Origin: Enchytraeus crypticus
Lineage: Eukaryota; Annelida; Clitellata; Enchytraeida; Enchytraeidae
Assembly (NCBI GenBank): GCA_905160935.1
Contig: CAJHZI010000753.1
Location: 1,425,501 to 1,489,500 of the forward strand
DNA length: 64,000 nt
Reading direction: 5' to 3'
Shown here: piece after piece, positions 49,372 to 61,154 of the stretch
Layout of the letters: each line of letters starts with the position of its first letter
How positions within the stretch are numbered: the stretch's first letter is position 1
Made by a program: the position numbers and the translations under genes
The notes under the pieces: model-generated
Told to the model about the DNA's origin: nothing
What the model saw: only the letters and a program-made list of their open reading frames with translations
The model's database searches: none

Positions 49372-50222
49372 ATCTCTCTCTCTCTCTCTCTCTCTTTGTG
49401 CACTGCCTACTGGCAGGCCCATGTCATAACGCCTCCACTCTTCGCTGTTTTCCGCCTTCCTCTTCATTTCCACATATGTGTGGGTCTTTAAATCATCTAA
49501 CATGCCTAATCTCGGCCTTCCCCCTGCCTTTTTCCTTCCATTCTACCTTCTATGACCTCTTTTAATAGACCTTCACCCCTTAGAATGTATCCTATCCATC
49601 TCTTCTTCCTATTTCTTAATACATTTATCAACTGTCTATCTGTGCCAACTCTCCAGGACTTCCTCATTTGTAACCTTTTGAGTCCAGCTAATCCTCTCCA
49701 TTCTTCTCCAAATCCACATTTCCAATGCCTCCAGTTTCCTAGTATCTTCCTTCTTTAAGGTCCATGTCTCACATCCATACAATAGCGTGGTCCAATCCAA
49801 AGTTTTCACTATCTTTTTCTTTTTGTCTTTCTTTAGACTTTTTGTTAATAGTTCTTTTCTACTACTAAAGGCCGCTTTTGCTTGTGCAATCCTACTGCAT
49901 ATTTCCGTCTCACATTTCCCATCATCGGTTATAGTATGACCCAAATATTTGAAACTCCTTACCTGTTCCAATTTCATACCATTTATTGTGATATTAACTT
50001 CACCTTTAGTATTGGATACTCTCATAACTTTTGTCTTTTTTATATTAACCTTCTTGCCATATCTCAATGCTGTATCATTCAGCCTATCCATTATATTCTG
50101 CAGTCCAATCTCGCTGCCCGCTACCATTCCTTGGTCATCTGCAAATCGTACATCTTGTAACAAATTCCCTCCTACTTTTATTCCTTCTTCCAAGTCTTCC
50201 ATGGCTTCCTCCATCATTGCCT
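49372..50222 (-). mobile_element. RTE-like non-LTR retrotransposon, 3' part with reverse transcriptase C-terminus
   Basis: Frame 50217-49636 carries the reverse-transcriptase FADD box (VRFADDQGMVA), SFKYLGHTI, YGCETWTLKKED, LEMWIWRRMERISW and TNEEVL. After a frame break it continues as DLKTHTYVEMKRKAE and NSEEWRR. The 3' end is CCTGCCAGTAGGCAGTGCAC followed by a (GA)n tail at 49372-49394. It is 5'-truncated at a tandem ACTAATA repeat and frameshifted, so it is inactive. Clade by motif style only. Confidence 0.85.
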
Positions 50223-50345
50223 AATAACTGATAGGAACTAATAAATAATAAAAACTAATAGACACTAAAAACTAATACTAACTAATAACTAATACTAACT
50301 AAAAACTAATACTAACTAATAACTAATACTAACCAATAACTAATA
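50223..50345. repeat. AACTAATACTAACTAAT tandem repeat
   Basis: Degenerate array directly upstream of the truncated LINE. Confidence 0.85.
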
Positions 50346-50539
50346 GAAACTAATAACCAATAGGATCTAAGAACTAGTAGGAACTGAGAAATAATGGGAA
50401 ATATGAATTAATGGAAAATAATCGATAATAAAGTCGAATAATCAATAAAACTATAAAGAACTAGTAACTGAAAACTGAGGTAGGCATAGGAGGTCTACCT
50501 AGTCAAAGCAGAATCCCTCAAGAATAATGTTATATAAAA

Positions 50540-50654
50540 AGGAATGCTATAGATGATTTAAAGATCCACTCGTATATTGACATGAAGACGAAAACGGAAG
50601 ATAGAGATGAGTGGAGGCGTCATTTACCATGGACCTGCCAGTAGGCAGTGCACT

Positions 50655-50692
<38 letters not shown>
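50540..50692 (+). mobile_element. RTE-like LINE 3' end with (GA)n tail
   Basis: GATGATTTAAAGATCCACTC, GAGTGGAGGCG, CCATGGACCTGCCAGTAGGC, AGTGCACTGA and (GA)n to 50691. Clearest example of the terminal hairpin and its GA tail. Confidence 0.85.
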
Positions 50693-50694
<2 letters not shown>

Positions 50695-51465
50695 TGGATT
50701 AAAGGGAACGAGTGATATAATTGATTTTATTAATTCAACGATTGAAATTTTTACTTCTTATAAAACTGTTTTTATTATTGGGTTTGCTAAAACCTAGTAT
50801 CGCAAAGATTTGTAAAATTATGTTCCTTCAATATGATGCCCTTATGAATTACTGAATTTCTGTGTTTATTTGGATAATTACTTAGGTATTTTTTATTTCT
50901 TAGATTAATAAAAGTAGTGAACTTTTTCCGAATACAAACGAGAGCAGCTTCCGTTAAAACTATTCTTTAATTTATCCTAACCTAGTCAGAACGTGGTTTA
51001 AGATTAAAATTATTAGTTAATACAAATAATTAATTAATTAGTTAGATAATAGTTAATCAGTAATTATTAGTTTATTTTTATTTCATTTATCATACGCACA
51101 TGATATCACAATTGGCATACACAATAGACAGAGCGCATGAACGGATATAAAGGCCCACAAGTGGCTCTTACATATTCCGAACTTAAATAAAATTAAAATT
51201 AAAAAAACAAACATTTCCATTAATTATTAATTAGGTTCAATAAAATCCTTAGTGTAGGCCATAATTATCTACATTAATTAATTAATTTATTTATAATCTA
51301 CCTTTAGGTAAATTTAGCGGAAAAATAGAGAGATTAGTTAATACAAATTATTAATTAATTAGTTAGTTAATAGTTAATCAATAATATAGGCTAAGTTAAT
51401 GTAAATAATTAATTTTTTGTTAATAGTTATTAGTCAATACAAATTGAAGAACCTCTGTGCACAAG
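50693..51465. other. Intergenic, TTAATTAATTAG-rich
   Basis: AT-rich sequence with a duplicated segment (TACAAATAATTAATTAATTA, GTTAGATAATAGTTAATCAG) at about 51017-51070 and 51330-51390. No gene. Confidence 0.6.
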
Positions 51466-51469
51466 AGGT

Positions 51470-52142
51470 TGAGACTAAGGCACTTCTAAGTCTATTGAGC
51501 CACTGTACGAGTATGAGCCAGACTTTGTTGTTGTTGTTGTTCTCTAACACCTGTGCGCTTGCCTGGTATCTAGTTAAGGCTCTCCACTGCTCTCACTGCT
51601 CTAACTGGCTCCGTGGAGTGCCTGCGTGAGCGATGAGTGAAACTCTTCCACTCATACAAGTCAGCCGTGTCGTCAGCTCAAGTTGCTTACATGCTGCTGC
51701 CTTCACGTTGTTGCCTTCATTCTGCTGCCTTTATGTTGCTGCCTTCATGCTCCTACCTTCATGTTGCTGCCTTCATGACGCTGCCTTCATACTGTTGCCT
51801 TCATGCTGCTGCTATTGTGCTGCTGCTCTCAGGCTGCTGCCTCTACTCTGCTGCTTTTTATCTGCTGCCTCAAGACTTCGTCTACTATTTTGTTTTTAAG
51901 CGGTCATACTTTATTGGACTTAGAAGCAAACATCCTGGTGTTTAACGCAAAAGCTGTCATTCGTTACAGACCACCCTTGCTACTGATACAACTGTAAAAT
52001 GTATTGAGTGATAATTAAATAAGAATTAAACTAACCGTCAACCGTTCTGAAGAGATCTAGACCTAGAAATTCTCTTAACTCTGAATAAACCTATTTTGAT
52101 AATTCTTCTTCTTCTTATTATTATTATTATTATTATTATTAT

Positions 52143-52189
<47 letters not shown>

Positions 52190-52687
52190 TTGTAAATATT
52201 ATTATTATTATTATTAAACGTTGCTGGTCGCAGCAGCGGGTGACATTGCCCTGAATCCACAACTTTTGGCTCCAGCAGCGCCCGTCTCCACTTCATCTGT
52301 TATCGATCCACCACGACGGTGACTCCCCTGAACAGGCGTTGATGAGGCAGTTGTGAGAACTCTGCTGGGAGAACCGCTTTTAGAAGTCATCGACCCTGAA
52401 ATCTGGATAGCTGTTCCTAGAGAATTTTGGGAGCGAGTATCCGCTTGATTTGAGCTCTGATTTGTAAAACCCGATGAGCTCTGCCTCTCCGCCTCAGCCT
52501 GCCCTGAGGCCAACATCTGGTTCAGCCTTTGACCCTGGTGCTATGGCCCTGGTGAGAGGGACCCCTGGGAGACAAAGGCCACTCTAGCCTCGAGTTTCTT
52601 ATTTTTCTCGCTGATGGTCAGCGCAGAAAACTCTTGTGGACCTATGTCAGGCTCTATGGACGCACTCGAGGCATTATTATTAGGCTT

Positions 52688-52690
<3 letters not shown>
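51470..52690 (-). CDS. Unidentified Ser/Thr-rich gene fragments, possibly four exons
   Basis: Four GC-richer patches read as protein on the minus strand. (i) About 52690-52550: NASSASIEPDIGPQEFSALT, ISEKNKKLEARVAFVSQ. (ii) 52540-52214: RLNQMLASGQAEAERQSSSG and following Ser/Thr-rich sequence to AMSPAAATSNV. (iii) About 51688-51607: DDTADLYEWKSFTHRSRRHS, TEPVRA, before a GTGAGA donor. (iv) 51521-51474: SGSYSYSGSIDLEVP and a stop. Patches iii and iv join in phase 0. Patches i and ii are in the same frame but separated by a TAG at 52543-52541. The introns are simple repeats. I recognise no family; it may be a decayed gene. Confidence 0.35.
51690..51890. repeat. GCTGCCTTCATGCTGCT-type minisatellite
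   Basis: Degenerate 15-18 base units of GCTGCCTTCATGTT/CT, directly next to the candidate exon iii on the minus strand (acceptor side). Open plus-strand frames across it are repeat products. Confidence 0.85.
52095..52215. repeat. (TTA)n(TAG)n(TTA)n tract
   Basis: Trinucleotide tract abutting candidate exon ii; on the minus strand it gives Asn/Thr/Tyr-type homopolymer frames that are artefacts. Confidence 0.92.
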
Positions 52691-52723
<33 letters not shown>

Positions 52724-52910
52724 GTTATTGATCTCTCTGTAACTAATTGAAGTCCTGCCAATGCTTAACAACGCCTGAAATAGGGGACATAGGCAACTGA
52801 GAGTTATTGGGCAAGTGAATGATTGTCTACGTCACTGATTGAAAAATTAAGAAAAATTTACCCGAAAGTATAAATTTTAGTTAGTGTTCAATACATGAAT
52901 AGTCCAATGT

Positions 52911-53140
52911 CTCAGTGGCTTTTGAGTGTCTCAGTGGCTTTGAGTGTCTCAGTGGCTTTGAGTGTCTCAGTGGCTTTGAGTGTCTCAGTGGCTTTGAGTG
53001 TCTCAGTGGCTTTGAGTGTCTCAGTCGCTTTGAGTGTCTCAGTGGCTTTGAGTGTCTCAGTGGCTTTGAGTGTCTCAGTGACTTTGAGTGTCTCAGTCGC
53101 TTTGAGTATCTCAGTAGCTTTGAGTGTCTCAGTGGCTCAG
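52911..53140. repeat. 18-bp minisatellite, about 13 copies
   Basis: GTGTCTCAGTGGCTTTGA units with rare changes (GTCGC, GTGAC). Because 18 is divisible by three it is open in several frames on both strands; none has gene context. Confidence 0.95.
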
Positions 53141-53787
53141 TGTGTAAGAGCATTAGGTAACGGTATTAATTATAATAATTATTACTAATTATTTACTAAT
53201 TATTAATTATTGTTATTACAATAATTACAATTATAATTATTTATTTATTAATTATTAATTATTATTATTTATTAATATTTAATTACTATAATTATGCTCG
53301 TAGTTACTAAACTCGTAAATAAGTCATAAATAACTGTTCCTGGTGACCTGGGATTAATTCCAGGTAGAGCTGGTCAGAAAGTAAAATCTCGGACATTGAC
53401 CTTTCAGGAAACACCGATATACGTGACGTCTTGAAGAGAAGACCTTTGGGCTTCTGACCTTGACGGTAACCTCACTTTTAATGAACATGAATAGAATGGC
53501 AAATATTCATGAAAAGCATCGCATTTAACTATAACAGTTGTTGTTGTTGTTATAGCTGATATTTTATTACAACAATTATAATTATTTTATTATTTACATA
53601 AATTATAATACAATTAATTACTTTATATAATATACTACCGTTGTTATGCATGTTGGCCTATATAATTTTAATATTGTATATTATATTCAGTAATGTTATA
53701 TATAATAATATGAAGTAATATAATGTATATAATGAATATGTATAATACTATTATGTTTATATATAATATATACATGTAAGTAAATAG

Positions 53788-53832
<45 letters not shown>

Positions 53833-54160
53833 TACATGTATAAATATATATATATAGGCCTATATATAATGTAGTATTAGGCCTATATGTGATATTAGCA
53901 AATCGTTAAAACAAGTTTTTCACATTTTTATGGAAAAATTTCACCGCTGTAACCGACTCAAACTTGTTTTCAACATTTTGTCGATTTCCTTTACTTAAAG
54001 GACTGTCTACAAAAGTCTCTACAAAAGCTGCTTAGGCCTGTTTGTCAATACTTTCTCTTCTGCACTCAACCCGACCGAACGGTCATTCAAGAAATCCATT
54101 CAGTGAAAACAAAGAGAAGTTTTATCTGAGTTAAGATTTATAATAATAATAATAATAACA
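53141..54160. other. Intergenic; SINE-like fragment, (TA)n
   Basis: AT-rich sequence. Tandem TAATTATTAATTATT near 53165-53285. SINE-like fragment at 53330-53480 (CTGGGATTAATTCCAGGTAG, AGTAAAATCTCGGACATTGA). (TA)n at 53790-53825. No gene. Confidence 0.6.
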
Positions 54161-54164
54161 CATA

Positions 54165-54400
54165 TTATAGTGAAATGATCAACTATGTTGATATCTATCA
54201 CTTTTAATACCGCATGTTTAACCCGTTTGGCAATTTGTCCATTTTCCGTGTAGCCAGTCCAGTGAATGTCCGAGATTTTACTCTCAGATCAGCGAGGCTG
54301 GGATTCGAACCCACGAGGGTTCAATTCACCTCAGGGTCTGTCATTTAAAACTTCATGTCGTTATCTTCACCTCTAACCATTGCGCTATTGAGACATTCTA
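54165..54400 (-). mobile_element. tRNA-derived SINE, family B, full length
   Basis: Best copy. Minus strand: GTCTCAATAGCGCAATGGTT (box A), GGGTTCGAATCCCAGCC (perfect box B), CTGAGAGTAAAATCTCGGAC, ACTGGACTGGCTACACGG, and a TGATCATTTCACTATAAT tail. Confidence 0.85.
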
Positions 54401-54539
54401 TGATGTCTTATATAGTCTTGTTCATAAGTCTGTGCACTAAGAAGAGTTGTCTAAGAGGTAATAAGCGTTTATCCCGTCATCTGTCCATACGACTGAGCCA
54501 AACTACCTTGATATAAGAGATAAAATATTGACTTCTAAG

Positions 54540-54895
54540 ACCGTCCATCCAAACATCTAACAATCCATTCATTAATCCTTCAACCAATCCACAAATAAAT
54601 CAATAAATCCATCCATCAATCCATCGATCCATCGCATCCATCAATCCATCAATTCATCCATCCATCAATCCATTGATCCATTCCATCCATCAATCCATCC
54701 ATCCAACCATCAATCCATCGATCCATCCCATCCATCAATCCATCGATCCATCCCATCCATCAATCCATCCATCCAACCATCAATCCATCCATCCATCCCA
54801 TCCATCAATCCATCCATCCAACCATCAATCCATCGATCCATCCCATCCATCAATTCATCGTTCACTCCATCAATATATCCATCAATCCATTTATT
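54540..54895. repeat. (ATCC)n / ATCAATCC tetranucleotide array
   Basis: Imperfect CATCCATCAATCCATC array of about 350 bp. Open frames (His/Pro/Ser/Ile) are artefacts. Confidence 0.95.
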
Positions 54896-54951
54896 TTGTT
54901 CTACCTAACACACACACTCTCTCTCTCTCTCTCGCCCTCCCTTTCTCTCCT

Positions 54952-54983
<32 letters not shown>

Positions 54984-55012
54984 CAATATATGTATATAAA
55001 CGTGTTAGTCGC

Positions 55013-55187
55013 ATGTTATTAGCTCATGCGGTAACCCAACATGTTATTAGCTCATGCGGTAACCCAACATGTTATTAGCTCATGCGGTAACCCAACATGT
55101 TATTAGCTCATGCGGTAACCCAACATGTTATTAGCTCATGCGGTAACCCAACATGTTATTAGCTCATGCGGTAACCCAACATGTTAT
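55013..55187. repeat. 28-bp minisatellite, six copies
   Basis: ATGTTATTAGCTCATGCGGT + AACCCAAC units, almost identical, between CT-rich sequence and unique DNA. Each unit contains TTAG and GGTAACC, so it looks like acceptor plus donor, but I see no evidence of splicing. Confidence 0.95.
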
Positions 55188-56550
55188 TTTCGACCCACTA
55201 AAACTCCTCAGTTAATTTCTTTCTGTTAATTATTTGTTAGCTGCGCCTTTTGTTGCCCTCGGCTTTTAATATTTAAAACGCCCGATGACTGATTTTAAGA
55301 TCAAGTCACTGAAAACAAATCAAGAACTGTAACAAGAAGACATTCCGCAAATACCTGAGCGTTCATTGTGTAGCATTCGTGTGGCAGAAAACCGGAGCCA
55401 TATACATATTCGTCTAAACATAAACCAATAAATCATTCCGAGATAAAACTATTAGCATCGGACACTGCCTATTGTTGAGGGCGTCAGACAAATTAGTCGC
55501 TACTCACCAGTTGGCGTTAATTCTATTCAACTCGCGATGTTGACTTATTCACCAGATGTCTGTAGTTAAATTACCCAGGCTTCCTGACTCCACGCTAAAA
55601 GCCAAGTCGCCGAAGATCTTATCTGTGATAAGATATTATCTAACTCTCCGCCTATCCATTACTCTCTCAATTTAATTCTTACTTATCTAATAAAATAGTT
55701 AATGCTAAATACTCAACCAAACGTCTGCCATTTAATTTTAGAGCTGGTGAACAGTAATAAAATGTACGAAAACTGCACATATTCCAATAGACGATGAAAT
55801 TGCTAACATTGACTTGCGGTCCAGTAAAAACAATCTTCAACTGAATGAGTCTAAATCCGTATAATTCTTTTCCTTCCACAGCGATCTAGAGTTCTAGCAA
55901 ATTATGTGCCGCAGCCTATAGTTGGAATTGTTAGAGTGAACACTTTTAAGTGCTTAGATGCCACACTCCAATCCAACTTTTCTTTTTCTGTTTATATTTA
56001 TGATATAATAAGCAGAGATTTGTACTAACTAGAGCATTGATTTGTACTAATCTTTTTACCATTCGCACTCAAAAATCAAAATGCCTTAATTCTAACTTAA
56101 TTGAAGCTGTTTTTAAATCTGTTGTGCTTTCCAAGTTAACCAATGCTTAGCAAATCTAGTGGGGTTATCTTGGTACCTCCGATAGAGAGTGTCTTGAAGC
56201 CTTCTTCAGAAAATCTATATTAACTTTATAATTACCAAAAAGTTAATATACAATATTCCATAAAACACCTTTATTTGTATTAATCTCTAGCATTATTAAG
56301 AATATCACGGAATAAAACATAAATGTAGATATTCCTGTGAATTTCTTCGAGTGGTTGATCTGTCGCAGACTTTGTAACTGAAATTTCTCAATTTATCAAA
56401 AGTAGTGGTCTAGAATGATGTGATAATAGTAAAATTAAATGTAATTATTTATAAGTAGATTGATTTTCTATTTTACTTTTTGTACTGAAATCAAATTGGA
56501 TAGCTTTTTGAATAAGCTTTTGTCTGTCTGGCAGTCTATCTGTCTGTCTC
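55188..56550. other. Intergenic, no gene seen
   Basis: Unique sequence, somewhat less AT-rich at 55400-55640. A 66-codon minus frame at 55879-55679 has no recognisable content. Confidence 0.6.
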
Positions 56551-56579
56551 TATGTTTCTATTTCTCTCACTCTCTCTCT

Positions 56580-56627
<48 letters not shown>

Positions 56628-56876
56628 TTCCATTTATTTCTCCATTTATATCTCTCTGTGATTCTCTCTTCTCACTCTTTCTCTATTTCTATACATATCT
56701 CTCTCCATTTATTTCTCTCACTGGCACTCCCTCTCTCTCTCTCTCTCTCTCTCCATCTCTATTTTTCTCTCCCTCTCTACCTCCCTCCGTCCCTGCTTCC
56801 CTCTCTCTCTCTCTTTCTTAATCTTTCTATTTCTGTCTCTATCTTCTTCTCTTTCTCTTTCTCTTTCTCTTTCTCT

Positions 56877-56918
<42 letters not shown>

Positions 56919-56998
56919 ATCTCGTTCTATATTTATCACTCTCTTTATCTCTCTCTCTCTCTCTCTCAGTCTCTCTCTCTCTCTCTCTCTTTGTCACT
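56550..56998. repeat. (CT)n-rich tract, about 450 bp
   Basis: CTCTCT and CTTTCT runs with interruptions. It gives a 217-codon Ser/Leu frame on the plus strand and an Arg/Glu frame on the minus strand, both artefacts. Confidence 0.95.
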
Positions 56999-57202
56999 CT
57001 GTATAGCACAGCATCATCATCATATTTCCTCACTGAATTCTGCACATACCATAAGTAACTCAACTAGTGGATATTCAAGACATTACTGTTTGCTTTCACT
57101 TGCTATATTTTAACATTAATTCTTTTATTTACTTCCCCCTCCCATTCTACTCCACTCCACCCACAATCGGATAAGATACATGACATTCTAGCAGGGGCAT
57201 TA

Positions 57203-57310
57203 CTTCACCACGTCACGTGACTTCACCACGTCACGTGACTTCACTACGTCACGTGACTTCACCACGTCACGTGACTTCACCACGTCACGTGACTTCACCA
57301 CGTCACGTGA
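57203..57310. repeat. 18-bp array of palindromic GTCACGTGAC E-boxes, six copies
   Basis: Units of ACTTCACCACGTCACGTG (one has CTACG). Each contains the palindrome TCACGTGA. Followed at 57385-57490 by an old interspersed repeat shared with 43130-43250. Confidence 0.95.
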
Positions 57311-59720
57311 CCTAGATGGGACCACTTCTTCTAGAGAAGTGACTTGAAATGTAGTAATAGTAACAGTGTTCCGTGTTGTGTCAGGGTTGTTTGAAGAATT
57401 GACCAACCGGTGACTGCACGTGTCGTAGAAAGCGACTAAAGCACTAAGATCCATACTAACGTCAGAAATGGCATTCGGTTGGGGAGCGCCTAGGTTCTAG
57501 AACTTGCTAAAAAATTTTAACGAATTGAAGTCTCAAATAGGGATCGGCTGGTGATATGATGTAGGACAGATGAGAGGATTTGAGACAGTCGATTTGTATC
57601 CCGACCTTGATTAAACTGGGATTCAAGGGAGGATGAAGATGATGAGTATTAGTAATAGTATAAAATTCTTATAACAACAACAATACGATTAGAGCACTGT
57701 GGAACCAAATCAAAGCCGATGAGCTCTTATAATTAAATATAGTTATAATTAAATAAAGGCTTGAAATGATTTATTGGGGGCAGCACACGCCACTTGTACC
57801 TCCCGCCTCACCTGTTCACCCCTTCTAGTGCTAATGCGACCGCAGGGGTGCCTCGTTTAGAGAGTTACTTTTCGCATTGTAGTGGCGCCCTCTTCATAGC
57901 GTCCTCTAAATGCTTGGGCGCCACACGTTGATGCAGACAGGAGCATTTACCAGTCGTTAAATAATGTCCTGATTTTAAATCGTTACTATTACTGCATGGG
58001 ACATACCAGTCGTTAAATAGCGTCCTGATTTTAACCAAATTTAAACCTTCAGTAGGCTTAATTCATAACCCTATATCTTAATTCATAACCCTATATCTTA
58101 ATTCATAACCCTATATCTAAGCCTATCCAAAACCGTTCTCCTATTGTAAAATTATTAAGATATTTAAATTTTAAAAAGATAAAAGCTAAGGAAATTAAAT
58201 ATTAAAGCTGTAGAGTAAACCAAAAAAATCAAACTTAAAAATATAAACAAAAAACTTGTAGAAATATTATAGAAATAAATGTAAATAATAAATTAACATA
58301 CAGCTGTTTACGCAATGTAAATATTTAGTCGTTTATTCAAAGGGTTGGAGCATTTGTAACGCAAGCGCTTTAGAATCGTCAAATCTCGATTCAAATCTCA
58401 GATCATTCAGCAATAAATAAATTCTATAAGGACTATTCTATACCCCCACTAGCTACAACATTCGCTATAAAAGATAAAACTTATTAAGCTGATGTAGGGA
58501 TAATAAAAATAAGAATACATGTATTATACGCAACTTAGTTAACTCTTTAAGCATGTAGAATGTCGCATGACTGTATGTATAAAAAGCTGCAGAACAGGTA
58601 TCCAGATTAAAATATAACAATTCAGTATTTCGTGGAAAGTTGAAAACAGCGAGTCTCATTTATTCATTTTACGTAAGTTAAGCTAATGTAAGCGAACCTT
58701 ATTTTAAGCCAATGCAAATCTTCTACCTAATATTCTTTATATTATATTTTAAAACCACGATCATGCCACCATATGTCCGCTAAATTTGAACAGTGTAAAA
58801 TTTTTTATTTAAAACTATTTTCTGGATTTCACGGCTTTGCTAAGTTATTTTTTATCCAGTGTCTAAAAGCAAATAGAAAGTATTCTTTGTATTTGTTTCT
58901 TAATTAGTTTTCTGAGTTTATTTTTATTTTTATTCTAAGTGCATAATTATCAAATAGTGCTATTATTCACTAGAGTGACGGCTAAAATTTCGTGAAATAT
59001 CCGCCAAAGGCAAATTGAACATTATCTAATTTATCCAATATATTTTTAAGTAAGAAGGAAATCAAATGCCGATTTGTTGAGAACAAAAACGTATGGTTAA
59101 TTCGTATAACTTAGTATATAATTATTTTACTGAGAAAGATTTACATTTGACTGACATTTTTGCAAATTTGAACAGCGTCTCATTTAAATGGTGTACCGTG
59201 TACTAGATTTTATCAAAACACGATAAGCCGTTAGACGACAGTCCCGTAGATAAAGGAATTAACAGATTGATTAATTTAGTCTCAACGTCGTCACCAGATG
59301 TCTGACAATGAGGTATGTAGAGTTTACCAGATAATCTCTCTAATTATCCAGCGTAATATTCCAGGTTATCCAGATATTTCTTAATGCGAAACAGTAGTTC
59401 TTCACATAGACAAATAAAATACCAGTACAAATATTATGAGATACAAACTTGCTGTGTTCGGTGACTGAAGAATATAGACGAGTGATAAACTGCAAGTGTC
59501 ATAAGATGCGACTAAGGAATAACAGAGATTTGAAAGACTCACATCAGAAACCATATTTTCCTAAGATAGCAAGCTATAGGCCACAGCAATGTATGGATAA
59601 GGCACAGCCATTCGTGCAGGCCTAACTCAATGCTCAGTGAAGTGCTCTTAGGAAGAGTGAACGCTGGTTATGAGTGGAAATCTGTGTCTCGGATCTCCTA
59701 CTTGAAAACTAGAAAACTAA
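57311..59720. other. Intergenic; old repeat fragments and a 20-bp triplication
   Basis: Partial family T repeat at 57672-57725. TAATTCATAACCCTATATCT occurs three times at 58055-58118. A tRNA-like fragment is at 58335-58405. The rest (58.4-59.7 kb) is unique AT-rich sequence with no gene. Confidence 0.55.
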
Positions 59721-59724
59721 CGAA

Positions 59725-59834
59725 GGAGAGAGAGAGAGAAAGAGAGAGAGAGAGAAAGAGAGAAAGAGAAAGGGAGAGCGATGGCATATGAAATAAATTA
59801 ACCTTAAAAATACATATAGGCCTATAGCCTATAG

Positions 59835-59874
<40 letters not shown>

Positions 59875-59878
59875 ATAT

Positions 59879-59958
<80 letters not shown>

Positions 59959-59972
59959 TATATATATATACA
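59725..59972. repeat. (GA)n and (TA)n tracts
   Basis: (GA)n at 59727-59778; (TA)n at 59836-59972, with a TAGGCCTATAGCCTATAGG palindromic phrase at its left border. Confidence 0.92.
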
Positions 59973-60248
59973 CACACACATGTATATTTAGCAGCAGTGC
60001 AACGGTTAAAGACTAATTTTTACGTCATTTCATGTATTGAAAACAAGTCGTAAGGGGTTGTATGATAAATGGACGAGCAGTGAGAAAGCTTGCTTTTCAT
60101 GCAGTGGTCTGGCTGAACTTCATCGCACGGTATTACATTTGATTCATAAATGGCCGTTAACAAGCTTAGCTTGAAGCTTTTATTTAAAGATGGCAATTTT
60201 AGATCAACTGGAACTTTTAGATCGTCTGGATGATTGGGTTATAAAATA

Positions 60249-60362
60249 AATGGTAAAGCTAATGCTAACGTCAGCTTCCTCACTCTAAAGCGATGTCAGT
60301 GACGGGCGAGCCCAGGATTTGAACCCGCACCTACTGATCCGCGGTCAAGAATCTTACCGACT
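60249..60362 (-). mobile_element. tRNA-derived SINE, family A
   Basis: Minus copy, GGTAAGATTCTTGACCGCGG, GGGTTCAAATCCTGGGCTCG, and tail TTAGCATTAGCTTTACC; head end missing. Confidence 0.84.
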
Positions 60363-60702
60363 TAATCAAAAAATGATTTCAATACAGTAAAACGTTAACT
60401 CTGTTTAGCAATGGAGTGTGCTACGAAGAAACGCTAATTAAATCAACTTGAGCTAGACAACAAATTCCATGGATTTCTCTAATAAATCCTAATTGAATGC
60501 AAATTCTTCGTAACAATAAAATGAGTAAATTGTAGTCAGCTTTCAAAACGGCTAGTGATTAACTTTCTTTCTCGAGATTTAATTGGAAATCTATGAGTTC
60601 AAGAATTCTATCATTTTCACTTTTTCAGTGTTGATATTTCTGACAATCGCTGGCGCATTGGTTCAGCTCAAACTAATAAAACTCGAGTTCAAATGGGCAG
60701 AG

Positions 60703-61154
60703 CATAGATGAAAAAAACGTTCATACCAAAAATAAAAAACGTTAAAGAACGCGTTTTTTCAAAAAAAATAAAAAACGCAAAATATGTTGGAAAAACGTTG
60801 GTAGCGTACACGTAGGCTTGCATATATATAACCATGCATTCATTCCATAACACTAAACAATTTTATTACAACTAGACTTGATCTAAAGTTCTAAAGTATG
60901 TCCATAGACTCCATACAAATATAAACAAATATTTTCAGGTCACATACAGCCACACTGTCATTTGTTCATAATTATCAATACAAGAAAATTTAAATCCGTA
61001 AGAAATTAAGAATAGACAATGTCTTAAAAATTAGAACATCTGCCTAATTAGGTTTACATTTTTTTACTTTTTATTTTATAAAAAATAAAAAACGTAAAAA
61101 AACGTGTTTTTTAACAGATATAAAAAACGTAAAAAAGCGTTTTTTTCATCTATG
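60703..61154. mobile_element. hAT-like MITE with CATAGATGAAAAAAACG termini
   Basis: The left end CATAGATGAAAAAAACG and the right end CGTTTTTTTCATCTATG are inverted copies. Flanks GGGCAGAG and GTGCAGAG match at 7 of 8 bases, an 8-bp target duplication. AAAAAACG / CGTTTTTT motifs are repeated subterminally, as transposase-binding arrays often are. No coding capacity. Confidence 0.78.

Noticed and set aside
52895..53188. Coding 18-bp repeat protein
   Set aside because: Open in several frames on both strands, as any 18-mer array without stops would be; no start or splice context.
55013..55187. Array of micro-exons (TTAG ... GGTAACC)
   Set aside because: Splice-like dinucleotides occur in each unit, but nothing ties them to a gene.
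56460..57113. 217-codon plus-strand frame
   Set aside because: Ser/Leu product of a (CT)n tract.
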